From NCBI RefSeq assembly GCF_004803755.1, contig NZ_CP032311.1, forward strand, positions 4,914,501 through 4,978,500: a stretch of 64,000 nucleotides of DNA, in the 5' to 3' direction. Of this stretch, positions 16,190-24,918 are shown piece by piece. The notes below the pieces were generated by a model, which saw only the letters and a list, made by a program, of their open reading frames with translations, ran no database searches and had not been told where the DNA came from. A program made the translations under genes and the position numbers. Position 1 is the stretch's first letter. Every line of letters starts with the position of its first letter. Origin of the DNA: Pseudomonas sp. DG56-2. GTDB taxonomy: Bacteria > Pseudomonadota > Gammaproteobacteria > Pseudomonadales > Pseudomonadaceae.

Positions 16190-17227
16190 ATGACCGCTTT
16201 CAAGCCCATCGAAACCTATTCCGACGACTACACCTACAGCAACAGCCGCGAAGCCATTACGCGCTTGCCGTTCCCCTACCCAGAAGACCAGTACATGTAC
16301 TCGATGAACGTCGAGCCGCATGTTCCTTTTGGTACCGGAGCGCTGCGCGCCCAGTTCGATATCGACGAACACTATATCTCCGAGTGCCATCACCGGGCGA
16401 AAACCCTCGAAGAACAACCTGGTGTGCATTACGCCGCCTTGCCGCACATGATGGAAGCCCAGTGGGACCTGCTTGAACTGTTGATGGAATCTTACTCCCG
16501 CGACTTTCCCGAGCACTTCACCCTGGAGAAGAACGGCAGCCAGTGGCACTGGATCAACCGCCCGCTGCAGATCGATCAGACCTTCACCTTCGGCGACGCC
16601 AGCACCCTGCCGATGGACCCGATGGAATACATCACCCGTCAGGCCCAAGGCGAATTCATTCTCCTCGAAGAGCGCGATGAAACGCTGATCATGGGGGCCG
16701 GCATGGCTACCCAACGCGCCGATTACTCTTTGCGCTTCAACCTGGGCATGAGCTTCATGGAGTTCCACGGTCCGGTGCCGAAACTGCATGAAATGGGCAT
16801 TCTGCAACGCGCATTGAAGTTCCTCCTGCGCCTGCGTCCGGGTCACCCGGTTCGCCGCACCAACTGGTCGATCACGGTTAACCCACGCCTGGAAACCTCG
16901 GCCGAGACCCTGCCGGACTGGGCGCCGGACCGTACCGTGGTCACAGCGGAAAATGCCGGTGATCTGGTCAACTTGCGTGTTGAACTGCAACCGTTGCATC
17001 GTCTGCCGCGCAGTAACGCCGTGCTGTTCCCGGTGCGCACCTACTTGGTAAGCCTCAAGCAACTGGCCGAGTTCGCTCCGCAGTGGGCCAAACGCATGCA
17101 CCGGGTAATCCGCGACCTGGACCAGGAACTGGTCGATTACAAGGGTTTTACCCGTTATCGCGATGCAATGGTCACCTGGCTGTCGCAATACGACGACGGC
17201 ACACCAGTGGACGAGAGCAAGCAGTAA
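16190..17227 (+). CDS. Heme-dependent oxidative N-demethylase (DUF3445 family)
   Basis: 345 residues of the DUF3445/HDOD family, which includes the catalytic subunit of bacterial dimethylamine monooxygenase. Family features seen: the FPYPEDQYMYSMNVEPHVPFG opening, a PHMMEAQWDLLELLMESYSRDFPEHF helix region, FILLEERDETLIMGAGMATQRADYSLRFNLGMSFMEFHGPVP-type core, and VRRTNWSI. It would demethylate a secondary amine using O2 and reductase-supplied electrons. The ATG at 16190 follows AACAGGAACAAACGTC. The real substrate (dimethylamine or another N-methyl compound) is not decided by sequence. Confidence 0.87.
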   Translation: MTAFKPIETYSDDYTYSNSREAITRLPFPYPEDQYMYSMNVEPHVPFGTGALRAQFDIDEHYISECHHRAKTLEEQPGVHYAALPHMMEAQWDLLELLMESYSRDFPEHFTLEKNGSQWHWINRPLQIDQTFTFGDASTLPMDPMEYITRQAQGEFILLEERDETLIMGAGMATQRADYSLRFNLGMSFMEFHGPVPKLHEMGILQRALKFLLRLRPGHPVRRTNWSITVNPRLETSAETLPDWAPDRTVVTAENAGDLVNLRVELQPLHRLPRSNAVLFPVRTYLVSLKQLAEFAPQWAKRMHRVIRDLDQELVDYKGFTRYRDAMVTWLSQYDDGTPVDESKQ

Positions 17228-17241
17228 GTTTCCAGATGATG

Positions 17242-17266
17242 AGCGCGCCCTAAGGCGCGCTTTTTT
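17242..17266 (+). terminator. Intrinsic terminator of the N-demethylase operon
   Basis: AGCGCGCC-CTAA-GGCGCGCT followed by a run of T residues, 15 bases after the stop at 17227. Confidence 0.92.
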
Positions 17267-17299
17267 GCACCGCGTGCTAGCCAACCAGGGATTACCCCG

Positions 17300-18505
17300 A
17301 TGAAAAAAACAATAAACAGTTTTCTGCCTGAAAGCTGGAGTCTGGTGTTCTCCGCTGCAGGTTCGGCCTACGGCGTCGGCCTTCTAGGGCTGTGGGCGCT
17401 GCCGTTCCTGATCAGCGCAATTATCAATGACCTCAAGCTCAATGAGGCACAGGCCGGCATTCTCATGTCAGCCGAATTTGTCTTCACCATGCTCGCATCG
17501 TTGCTGGTTGCGCCCTTCATGGGGCGAGCGCCGCGACGCACATTGGCGCTGCTCGGCACCATGCTGGCCATCGCTGCCAACCTGGTCAGCGCGAGCATGA
17601 CCGAGCTCTATTCGCTGGCTGCCGTACGTTGTGTGGCGGGCATTGGCGCGGGCCTGGCGCTGGCTTGCGGTAATGCGTGCGTTTCCAGCGCCAAGCAACC
17701 CGATCGAATTGCCGGACACATGAACGTTCTGTCGGTGCTGCTGATGATCGTGGTGATGCTCGGCTACGCCAAAGTCATGGCCGCTTATGGTTTGCCGGGG
17801 CTGTACTACGCCATGGCCGCAACCATGGCGGTGATGTTGCTGGCGATTCCGGCGATGCCGCAGCGGGCGCCGGTGGTGGCTGCGCCTGTGAATCTGTACG
17901 CTAGTAAGGGTTCGGGCAATATCCTGCTGAGCTTGCCTGCAATCTGCATGATGTTGGCCATGTTCGTCTTCCAGGCACGCGACACCATGGGCTGGGCGTT
18001 TGTCGAGCGCATTGGCACGATGGTCGGTTACAGCGGAGATGAAGTCGGCGTGCTGCTGTCCTTCCAATCCTTCGTCGGGTTGATCGGCCCGTTACTGGCA
18101 GCCATGGTCGGCAAGCGTTTCGGTCTGAGCACCCCGGTGATCCTGGCGATCCTGCTGACTGGCGCAACCAGTTTGAGCTATGTACTTGGCGAGCACTCCA
18201 AGACCTTGTACACCATCGGTGTGATGACCATCTGCGTGACCTACTTCTACGCCCTCAGTTACCTCACTGGTCTGGCTGCGGCGCTGGATCGGGAAGGCCG
18301 GGTAGTTGCGGCGGCAAGCAGCTTCCTGAGCCTGGGCCTGGCTGTCGGCCCGGCGATTTCCGGCGGCTTGATTTCGCTGGGTGGATTCAGCCTGGCGGCG
18401 TGGGGAATTGCCGTCACCGTGCTGCTGACCTTGCTGCTGGTGATAGTCCCATTGGCGAGCATTCGTCGCGAAGAGGCTGGTTTGAAGCTGGCTGCAGCGA
18501 TCTAG
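17300..18505 (+). CDS. Major facilitator superfamily transporter
   Basis: 401 residues with about twelve hydrophobic segments and the MFS loop motif after helix 2 (MGRAPRRTLALLG). It lies 33 bases past the terminator of the N-demethylase operon, on the same strand, so it probably has its own promoter or receives read-through. Location suggests uptake of the amine or its precursor, which is inference. RBS before the ATG at 17300 is weak (CAGGGATTACCCCG). Confidence 0.9.
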   Translation: MKKTINSFLPESWSLVFSAAGSAYGVGLLGLWALPFLISAIINDLKLNEAQAGILMSAEFVFTMLASLLVAPFMGRAPRRTLALLGTMLAIAANLVSASMTELYSLAAVRCVAGIGAGLALACGNACVSSAKQPDRIAGHMNVLSVLLMIVVMLGYAKVMAAYGLPGLYYAMAATMAVMLLAIPAMPQRAPVVAAPVNLYASKGSGNILLSLPAICMMLAMFVFQARDTMGWAFVERIGTMVGYSGDEVGVLLSFQSFVGLIGPLLAAMVGKRFGLSTPVILAILLTGATSLSYVLGEHSKTLYTIGVMTICVTYFYALSYLTGLAAALDREGRVVAAASSFLSLGLAVGPAISGGLISLGGFSLAAWGIAVTVLLTLLLVIVPLASIRREEAGLKLAAAI

Positions 18506-18589
18506 CCAGTCATCGTTTCGCAGGGTAAGCCCTACCGTGTGCGGCAAGACCGCCGTCACCCGGTAGGGGTCGATTGGCCCCGCGATAAA

Positions 18590-19282
18590 TCAGGGCAGAT
18601 ACAGTCTGAACATGCCACCACCCAAGGCCCCGCCATTGGCGATTTCGATCCGCCCACGAACACCATTGCGCTCGTGCAACGCTGCGATCCGCGCAGCAAA
18701 GTACAAGCCCAAGCCCGTACTACCCGTCTGCGCATCGATACCTTGCACATAATCCTGCTGACGTTCGAGCATGCGCGCAGAGAAGCCCGGGCCGTCATCG
18801 TTGATGCTCAGTACTAATTGATCATCTTCGTCAGTCACCATGATCAACAGGGTATGACCGGCATAGCGGATAGCATTGTTGAGAATGTTGGCAACCACGG
18901 AACTGACCAGTTCACGGTCGAAAAAACCCAATGGGCTGGCCGTCTCGATGCGCCAGCTGGCAAGGATATCGCGGTGCTGGAGCAGGTTCTGCTGGGCCGC
19001 CAATTGCGCTTCGATAAAGTCATCCAGCTCATGGTAGTCCGGGCACATCGGTAACTGGTTGATGCCGAGCTTGTACAACCCCAACAGTTGCACCAGCATG
19101 CCATTGAGGTGGGTGAACTCATGCTCCATCACCCCCTGTTCGCTACCACTGCGCTGGGCTTCTGGCAGACGTGCCAACCACTGGCCATGTGCCTGGGTCA
19201 GGGCCGACAGCGAGTTCTTCATGTCGTGTACGGTGGAGGCGATCACCGTGGAGAAATCCAACCCCTGATTGTCCTGGTTCAT
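18590..19282 (-). CDS. Compact sensor histidine kinase
   Basis: 230 residues with no membrane segment and no separate input domain. The phospho-acceptor box (STVHDMKNSLSAL, near residue 19), N box (NILNNAIRYA), G1 (DDGPGF) and G2 (GSTGLGLYFAARI) are all seen. A cytosolic kinase of this size must receive its signal through a partner. The start overlaps the stop of the TPR response regulator by four bases, so the two are a coupled two-component pair. Confidence 0.9.
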   Translation of the reverse strand: MNQDNQGLDFSTVIASTVHDMKNSLSALTQAHGQWLARLPEAQRSGSEQGVMEHEFTHLNGMLVQLLGLYKLGINQLPMCPDYHELDDFIEAQLAAQQNLLQHRDILASWRIETASPLGFFDRELVSSVVANILNNAIRYAGHTLLIMVTDEDDQLVLSINDDGPGFSARMLERQQDYVQGIDAQTGSTGLGLYFAARIAALHERNGVRGRIEIANGGALGGGMFRLYLP

Positions 19283-20886
19283 GCGCCAAAAGCCCGGATG
19301 TGCAGTTTGCGGTAACGGTCATAACGACTGTCGCTTTCGGGGATGCCGGCGACGCAGGTCAGGCACGCTCGGCATTCCTCCATGATTGCCGGTGGCGGCG
19401 TTTCCCCACCTATGCGCAGCAAGGCTTGAGCGGTATTGAGCGCGATACTGATGTTCTTCGGTTGCAAGCTCAACGCGCGACGGAACTGCCCCAACGCTTC
19501 ACTCAACTCACCCGCTTGATAGCTGCGAACGCCTTGACGGTTAAGGTCCACCGCTTCGGTCACCGCGCCGAGCACCGTCGGGTCCTCCGTCAGGCGCGAC
19601 ACGCTCTGCATCACCTTGGGATCGTCACCGTAGGTTTCCACGCAGCTTTTCAGAATCGACGTACCGGCCGATTCCTGACCCAGCTTCTGCAGCTGGCTGG
19701 CCACAACCAGTGCGGCCTCAACGGAGAAAAACTGCTCCATCTTGTCCAGCCGGGTCATGGCTTGCTCGGTCAGTTTGGCAGCGGTTTCCGGGTCGCCGGC
19801 CTGCTGCAGGCTGGCGGCTTTCATCAACCGGGCACGCACCTGCAAACCTTGGTCTTCGACGTTTTCCTTGGCAACTTCGCTAAGCACGGTGTTGATCTCC
19901 ACACGCGTGCGCGCATCGAGGCCGTTGCCAGCGTTCTTATTCATCAGTGCCTGGACCAGGCCGAGGTTACTTTCCGGGTCTTTGTATCGAGAACTCTGGC
20001 CCTGGCTGACTGCATGCCGGTAAGCCTTGGAAGAGGTGTCGAAGTCATCGTTGCTCAGCGCCAGCTTGCCCAGCATCATTTGCCGGCGCACCGCCAACGG
20101 AGACAAACGCACCGCTTCCTCCAGGACGCCCTGGGCGCGCTTGCTTTCCCCTTGGGCGATCAGCACCTCGGCCAACCCGTCGTATAGGCCCGGCATCATC
20201 GGGAAGGCTTTAAGCGCCTGCTCATACACCCCTTGGGCCTGGGCCAACTGGTTGCGCTTGTACAGCAAGCTACCCAGGGCCGCGTAGGCCCAAGGGGTGG
20301 CCCGGCTGGAAATAATACTGGTGAGAAACTTGCCCAGCTCATCGAAGCGGTTCAAGTCGCGCAGGGCATCGGCGCGGTAGCGCAGGCACAACGGCGCAAA
20401 GCGCGGGTCTTTTTTGCACAGCTCGGCGCACGCCGCCAGCACCTCGGCTGGGCGACCACGATCGAGGGCCTGCAGGATCGGCTTGAGCAAGGTCTTGCGC
20501 TGCACCAGTTTTTCCAGGCGCTGGGCCAGGCCAATACGGTTGAATGGCTTGGTCAGGTAGGCATCCGGCTCGTGCTCCAGAGCACTGAGAACGATGGCCT
20601 GGCTGGTTTCGGCGGTGACCATGAGAAACACGCACTCATGGCTGATCAGCTTGTCGAGGATCAGGTCCTCGAGCACTTGCTGGCCATTCTTCTTGCCGTC
20701 CCCAAGGTGAAAATCCTGAAGAATAAAGTCGTAGCGTTTCTGTGCGCACATGCGCAGGGCCTGCTCACCACTGTCGGCTGTGTCGACATCGCGCACACCC
20801 AACTCACGCAGCATGGAACGGGCCGAACTGCGAAAATCCGAGAAGTCGTCGACGATCAGAAAACTTTTTTGGCTGTAGACCTGCAT
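19279..20886 (-). CDS. Response regulator with C-terminal TPR array
   Basis: 535 residues. A receiver domain (about 8-125) has the acidic pair D13/D14, phospho-acceptor D58 (FILQD), T91 region (VTAE) and K113 (LTKPF). The rest (about 130-530) is a tetratricopeptide-repeat array with several alpha-alpha hairpins (for example WAYAALGSLLYKRNQLAQAQGVYEQALKAF split over two helices). There is no DNA-binding or enzymatic output, so output is likely through protein contact. The ATG at 20886 (MQVYSQKSFLIVDD) is chosen because the receiver fold begins there; the open frame upstream runs into a decayed GGDEF gene. Confidence 0.9.
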   Translation of the reverse strand: MQVYSQKSFLIVDDFSDFRSSARSMLRELGVRDVDTADSGEQALRMCAQKRYDFILQDFHLGDGKKNGQQVLEDLILDKLISHECVFLMVTAETSQAIVLSALEHEPDAYLTKPFNRIGLAQRLEKLVQRKTLLKPILQALDRGRPAEVLAACAELCKKDPRFAPLCLRYRADALRDLNRFDELGKFLTSIISSRATPWAYAALGSLLYKRNQLAQAQGVYEQALKAFPMMPGLYDGLAEVLIAQGESKRAQGVLEEAVRLSPLAVRRQMMLGKLALSNDDFDTSSKAYRHAVSQGQSSRYKDPESNLGLVQALMNKNAGNGLDARTRVEINTVLSEVAKENVEDQGLQVRARLMKAASLQQAGDPETAAKLTEQAMTRLDKMEQFFSVEAALVVASQLQKLGQESAGTSILKSCVETYGDDPKVMQSVSRLTEDPTVLGAVTEAVDLNRQGVRSYQAGELSEALGQFRRALSLQPKNISIALNTAQALLRIGGETPPPAIMEECRACLTCVAGIPESDSRYDRYRKLHIRAFGA

Positions 20887-20929
20887 CCACGAAACCTGAC
20901 ATGGCAAAAAATAAGAAGGATGCACAGAG

Positions 20930-21240
20930 CTCAACAACCTCAGCCTGGCTTCGCGGGTAAATCCAGGGACGACATCAGCATCGTCACCCTTGGCTTGTGG
21001 TATCGGCCGGGCGCAGCATTTGCTTGAGCTGCTTGGCGGTAAAGGTCAGTACTTGATCACCAATAGCAGGGCCATTGCGGTCATTGATCACCTTGAAATC
21101 GTTCAAGTCCAGAAACGCCAAGGCGCCGCGAGTGCTGTTGCGCACCTTGTCCTGCGCCACCTGCGTTGATAACGCTCGATATCTTCACGCGCAACCACGC
21201 CGGACGTGCTCTGGCGCAGGCCCGGATCACGGCGTCGGCG
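20930..21240 (-). pseudogene. Remnant of a diguanylate cyclase (GGDEF) gene
   Basis: On the minus strand, 21177-20993 reads in one frame as an alpha/beta stretch ending in LAFLDLNDFKVINDRNG, PAIGDQVLTFTAKQLKQML and a stop. This is the metal-binding half of a GGDEF domain (LDLDxFKxINDxxGHxxGDxxL), with Pro in place of the usual His. After a frame change GDDADVVPG resembles a decayed GGDEF loop. No start codon, signal-loop or C-terminal part is found. The gene is therefore a fragment. Confidence 0.65.
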
Positions 21241-21324
21241 TCATGAGCAAGCGCTCAACAATGATAGCTAGTAGCCATCATCCTGGATCCGCACTTGCTC
21301 GTAAAGCTGTGGATAAAAGAAGCC

Positions 21325-21915
21325 TCAGCGAGCAACCTGGCAGGTCATCTCCGAGCCGTACCATTTCACTTTGGCTTCGCCCTGATGCTCCCAGAACTCG
21401 ACGCCCTGGCTGCCATACTTGCTGCCACTTGCCGCCGGCTGGGCAATCGCGATGGTCTGATCACCGCCGTAGGTGAGCACCGCCGCTTGGGGCTCGAGCT
21501 GGTTGTAGAACACCGCGGTGAAGGGCTTGTCGTTGTTGTTATCGTCACAGTCAAACTCGACCGCTGGCGGTACTTGCACAGCGCCAGACTGGATCTGTAG
21601 TTTGACGATGCGCACCTGATATTGCTCAAGCACACAGGCATCGGCGTCAGAGGCTTTCCAGCATTCGTCCCGGCCTTTGATCCAGCCCCGTTGGGTTGCC
21701 TTGAGTTGTTTCTGTCCGTCGCTATCGGCCTTTGCCAGCATTTGCTTGTAAAGCGCGGAAAGGTCTCGATCAAGTTTGCTCAGTTGCGGGCTCTGGCAGA
21801 CTTTGAGCTCCACACCCTGCGCTTTGTCGCAAGAAAACGACGGCCCTTCAGCTGCTTGTACTGCACCTGCGCAAAATAAAGCGGCCAGCAGTAGTTGCGT
21901 ACGCGCGCGGATCAT
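21325..21915 (-). CDS. Putative periplasmic lysozyme inhibitor (LprI/DUF1311 plus MliC domains)
   Basis: 196 residues. A signal peptide (ending VQAA|E) is followed by a DUF1311/LprI-type domain (about 28-100: FSCDKAQGVELKVCQSPQLSKLDRDLSALYKQM, with the paired Cys and the conserved W-x-K-x-R-x-x-C) and a C-terminal MliC-type domain (about 120-195: VEFDCDDNNNDKPFTAVFYN ... TYGGDQ ... GVEFWEHQGEAKVKWYGSEMTC). MliC proteins block C-type lysozyme in the periplasm, so this is likely a lysozyme-resistance factor. GGAGG is eight bases before the ATG at 21915. Confidence 0.87.
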   Translation of the reverse strand: MIRARTQLLLAALFCAGAVQAAEGPSFSCDKAQGVELKVCQSPQLSKLDRDLSALYKQMLAKADSDGQKQLKATQRGWIKGRDECWKASDADACVLEQYQVRIVKLQIQSGAVQVPPAVEFDCDDNNNDKPFTAVFYNQLEPQAAVLTYGGDQTIAIAQPAASGSKYGSQGVEFWEHQGEAKVKWYGSEMTCQVAR

Positions 21916-21988
21916 TGGTGAAACCTCCAGCAAAAAATAATCTGCCAGAGAGTACAGCAGATATTTTTCCCCTGCCCTTATCCAATCG

Positions 21989-24712
21989 TCAGGCTAGCAA
22001 ACCCAGGGCCTTGGCTCGAGCGACAGCTTGGGTCCTGCGCTCGACGCCCAATTTGCTGTTGATATGACTGGCATGGGTCTTGACGGTATGCAGCGAGATA
22101 AACAGACGCTCGCTGATCTCTTGATTGGAGCAGCCCTGGGCGATCAACTCCAGCACCGACTTCTCGCGTGCACTCAACGCTTCACAACTGCCGCCCACTG
22201 CCTCCGGAATGTCCTGAACCGGTAGCAGCGCCAGCAAACTGGCTTGCGCTGCGCTAGCCGGTTGCAGCAGCAGCTGTTCGCGCAACCATTGCGGATGCTC
22301 GTTCAACAAGCTTTGAAAAGGTTGCAGGGCGCCACCTCGCGCCGCCTCCAGGCTCAAGGTCAGCAGGTCACGGGCTTGCGCCGGGTTGTTGTTGCCCAGC
22401 AGCAAACTTGTCCACTGGCATAGCGCGGTGACACAAAGCATATGCCCACCGCTTGCCTGTCCACGTGCAACCAGCGCCTGCAGACGTTGACCGGCCTGTT
22501 CCAGGCGCCCCAGGGTACGGTCGAGTGAGGTTTGCAGCACCTCGATATGCAGTGGCAGCAAGGGATGGAACTCCGGTGCTGCAGCAGGCTTTTTGCCGCC
22601 GTAGGTCTGCCCCAGACGCAACAGCCAGGACTCGGCCAGGTCGATGCGCCCCTGGGCCAACCAGAGCTCGCACTTGATCAGGGTGATCATGGCCAAGTAG
22701 AAAATCGGTGGCACGTCCCATATGTGCATCAGCCGTTCGGCTTCGGCCAGTTCGGCAAACGCTTCGGTGAAGCGGCCTTCGCGGCCATCCAGCGAAGCGA
22801 TCACACAGTGGCCGATCAACACGCTGATGTCGCGACAGGCTCGCGCTTCGATCAGCCCCGCCCGCAGGCGGCTGCGTCCGGCCTCCGGCTGCAGGCGCGC
22901 AACCAGCAGATAGCCTTCGTATAACGTCAAGCGCGCTCTTGCCGCATACAAGCGTTGCGCCGACAGCCCTTGCAGGCGTTGCAAGCCCTGACGCACTTCA
23001 TCCAGCGCGCGCAGCACCTCGCCACGGGCATGCAGCACCCGCGCGCGATCGTAATGAGCAAGGGCTTCGAACAGTGGGTTGCCGATCCGTTGCGCCAGTT
23101 CCAGCGCTTCGCGGTTCCACGTGCGTGCCCGCGAAAAATCGGCATCGGCAATGGCCAGGTTCGATAGCGTCGACAAGCACACCAGACGCTGGCCGTAGCG
23201 TTTTTGCGGCAAGCTGCGCAAGGCTTCTACACAGAAGATGCGGGTACGTTCGCGATCACCACGACCGCGAGCGATCACTCCACTGAGCGCCAGCCACTGC
23301 GCCAGCATCGATTTCTGTGCGGTTGCCGAGGGGGCCGGCAGAAACCGACTCAAGTGGCTGGCCAGTTCTTCGGCGGCGTCCAGTTGCCCAGCCAGGCCCA
23401 GGGCCCAGCTGTACAAGACGATCAGCCGTGGTGTGCTGATCAGCAAGCTGTCAGGCAGGTCCATTTTCCAGCGCAGCAACATACCGACGTTCTGTTCGGC
23501 CAGCAGTTGCTCTTCAGAAAGGTTCTGCACCAGGTTGGCGGCGACATCCAGGTGCCCCGCACGCAATGCCTGCTCGACTGCCTCGTCAAGCAATCCCTGG
23601 CCGTGGAACCAGCGACAGGCGCGCAAGTGCAAGCTCGAAAGCGGCAAGCTGGTTTGACGGCTGCGCAGCAGGTCGGAGAACAGGTGATGGTAACGATACC
23701 AGCGGCCATGTTCGTCCAGCGGCACCAGAAATACCTGATGCGCCTGTAGATAACCGATGATCTCGGCACTGTCATGGCTTTCCCGCAGCGCATCGCACAG
23801 CTCACTGCAGAATCGCTCCTGACAGGCTGTGTCGTTGAGAAAGCCCTGTACTTCGGCAGGCAGAATGTCGATCACTTCTTCAAGCAAATAATCGCGAATC
23901 AAACCCTCGCCACCATGCAAAGCCTGCGGCAACGCGTTGTCGCCGCCCGATTCGCTGACCGCCAGTTGCCAGAACCTCAGGCCGGCGATCCAGCCGTCAC
24001 TGCGTTGAATCAGATTGTCCAGCGCCTGACCGCGCAAACCGCTGGGTTGTTGTCCCAATACAGCCAGCGACTCGTCGGGTGTCAGACGCAGGTCCTGCTC
24101 GTTGAGCTCGAGCAATTGTCGCGACAGGCGCAGCCGCGCCAGGTGCCAGTCAGGGCGCAGGCGGCTGGTTACCAGCAGGACCAGCCCAGGTGGCAGATGG
24201 TTGAGGAAGAACTGCAAGCAACGGTCGAGCACTGGCCCCTGCACCAGATGGTAGTCATCGAGTACCAACAACAAAGGATTTTGCGGCTGCAGGTGACGGG
24301 CCAGCTCATCGAGCAGCCCATCGAGCCATTCTTCGAAGGCAAAGGGTTGGTGGCGCTGGCGCATTTTGAGCAGGCCCAGTGACTGGTTGCCCACGGCCGG
24401 GCAAACCTGCTGCAAACCTTCAAGCAAACGTTCGAGAAAACGTCCCGGGTCATTGTCGCGGCGGCTCAACCCCAACCAGAGACTGCTCCAGTGGTTGGGC
24501 AGGCTTTGGCAGAACTCCACGGCCAGCGAGCTTTTGCCGAATCCTGCTGGTGCTGTCACCAGCAACAGGCGACCACCCAGACCAGATTGCAGGCGCTGGC
24601 ACAAGCGCGCCCGCGGCACGTGCCCTTCGGGCAGTGGCGGACGATAGAAGCGTCCTTCCAGGACGTTCATGGCCTGGCTGGCGAACCCTTGCGTACGGGA
24701 CAGATCAGTCAT
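21989..24712 (-). CDS. MalT-type LuxR transcriptional regulator
   Basis: 907 residues of the LAL/MalT class. Walker A (TAPAGFGKSS, about 53-62) and Walker B (LLLVLDDYHL) form an NTPase module, followed by a long helical repeat region and a C-terminal LuxR helix-turn-helix (about 845-905, LSAREKSVLELIAQGCSNQEISERL). Ligand-bound, such proteins usually assemble on promoters and activate them. It lies just upstream, on the same strand, of the DUF1329 gene (207 bases before it in direction of transcription, beyond its terminator), so DUF1329-DUF1302 is the probable target. Start at 24712 lacks a good RBS; an internal ATG at MNVLEGRFY (about codon 15) is possible. Confidence 0.9.
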   Translation of the reverse strand: MTDLSRTQGFASQAMNVLEGRFYRPPLPEGHVPRARLCQRLQSGLGGRLLLVTAPAGFGKSSLAVEFCQSLPNHWSSLWLGLSRRDNDPGRFLERLLEGLQQVCPAVGNQSLGLLKMRQRHQPFAFEEWLDGLLDELARHLQPQNPLLLVLDDYHLVQGPVLDRCLQFFLNHLPPGLVLLVTSRLRPDWHLARLRLSRQLLELNEQDLRLTPDESLAVLGQQPSGLRGQALDNLIQRSDGWIAGLRFWQLAVSESGGDNALPQALHGGEGLIRDYLLEEVIDILPAEVQGFLNDTACQERFCSELCDALRESHDSAEIIGYLQAHQVFLVPLDEHGRWYRYHHLFSDLLRSRQTSLPLSSLHLRACRWFHGQGLLDEAVEQALRAGHLDVAANLVQNLSEEQLLAEQNVGMLLRWKMDLPDSLLISTPRLIVLYSWALGLAGQLDAAEELASHLSRFLPAPSATAQKSMLAQWLALSGVIARGRGDRERTRIFCVEALRSLPQKRYGQRLVCLSTLSNLAIADADFSRARTWNREALELAQRIGNPLFEALAHYDRARVLHARGEVLRALDEVRQGLQRLQGLSAQRLYAARARLTLYEGYLLVARLQPEAGRSRLRAGLIEARACRDISVLIGHCVIASLDGREGRFTEAFAELAEAERLMHIWDVPPIFYLAMITLIKCELWLAQGRIDLAESWLLRLGQTYGGKKPAAAPEFHPLLPLHIEVLQTSLDRTLGRLEQAGQRLQALVARGQASGGHMLCVTALCQWTSLLLGNNNPAQARDLLTLSLEAARGGALQPFQSLLNEHPQWLREQLLLQPASAAQASLLALLPVQDIPEAVGGSCEALSAREKSVLELIAQGCSNQEISERLFISLHTVKTHASHINSKLGVERRTQAVARAKALGLLA

Positions 24713-24867
24713 GGCCGGCTCGTTTTAGTTAGAGAATCTTCGGCAACACAGATCTGGGCAGACTAGCGGTTATAAACGCGCATTTGAAGATGATTGCGTC
24801 GTCTTGCCGAAAAAAGACTACAACAAAAAGCGACAGTTCCTATCCCGCTCCCACCTGCATAAACAGA

Positions 24868-24891
24868 AACGCCCCGGCAAGCCGGGGCGTT
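24868..24891 (-). terminator. Intrinsic terminator after the DUF1329 gene
   Basis: AACGCCCCGGC and GCCGGGGCGTT form an 11-bp stem with a two-base loop, followed on the minus strand by TTCTGTTT. It is 28 bases past the stop at 24919. Confidence 0.85.
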
Positions 24892-24918
24892 CTGGGAGAT
24901 CACAAGGAGGTTTGAAAC

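Noticed and set aside
16169..17284. 371-codon ORF opposite the N-demethylase gene
   Set aside because: Shadow frame with no RBS and no recognisable features.
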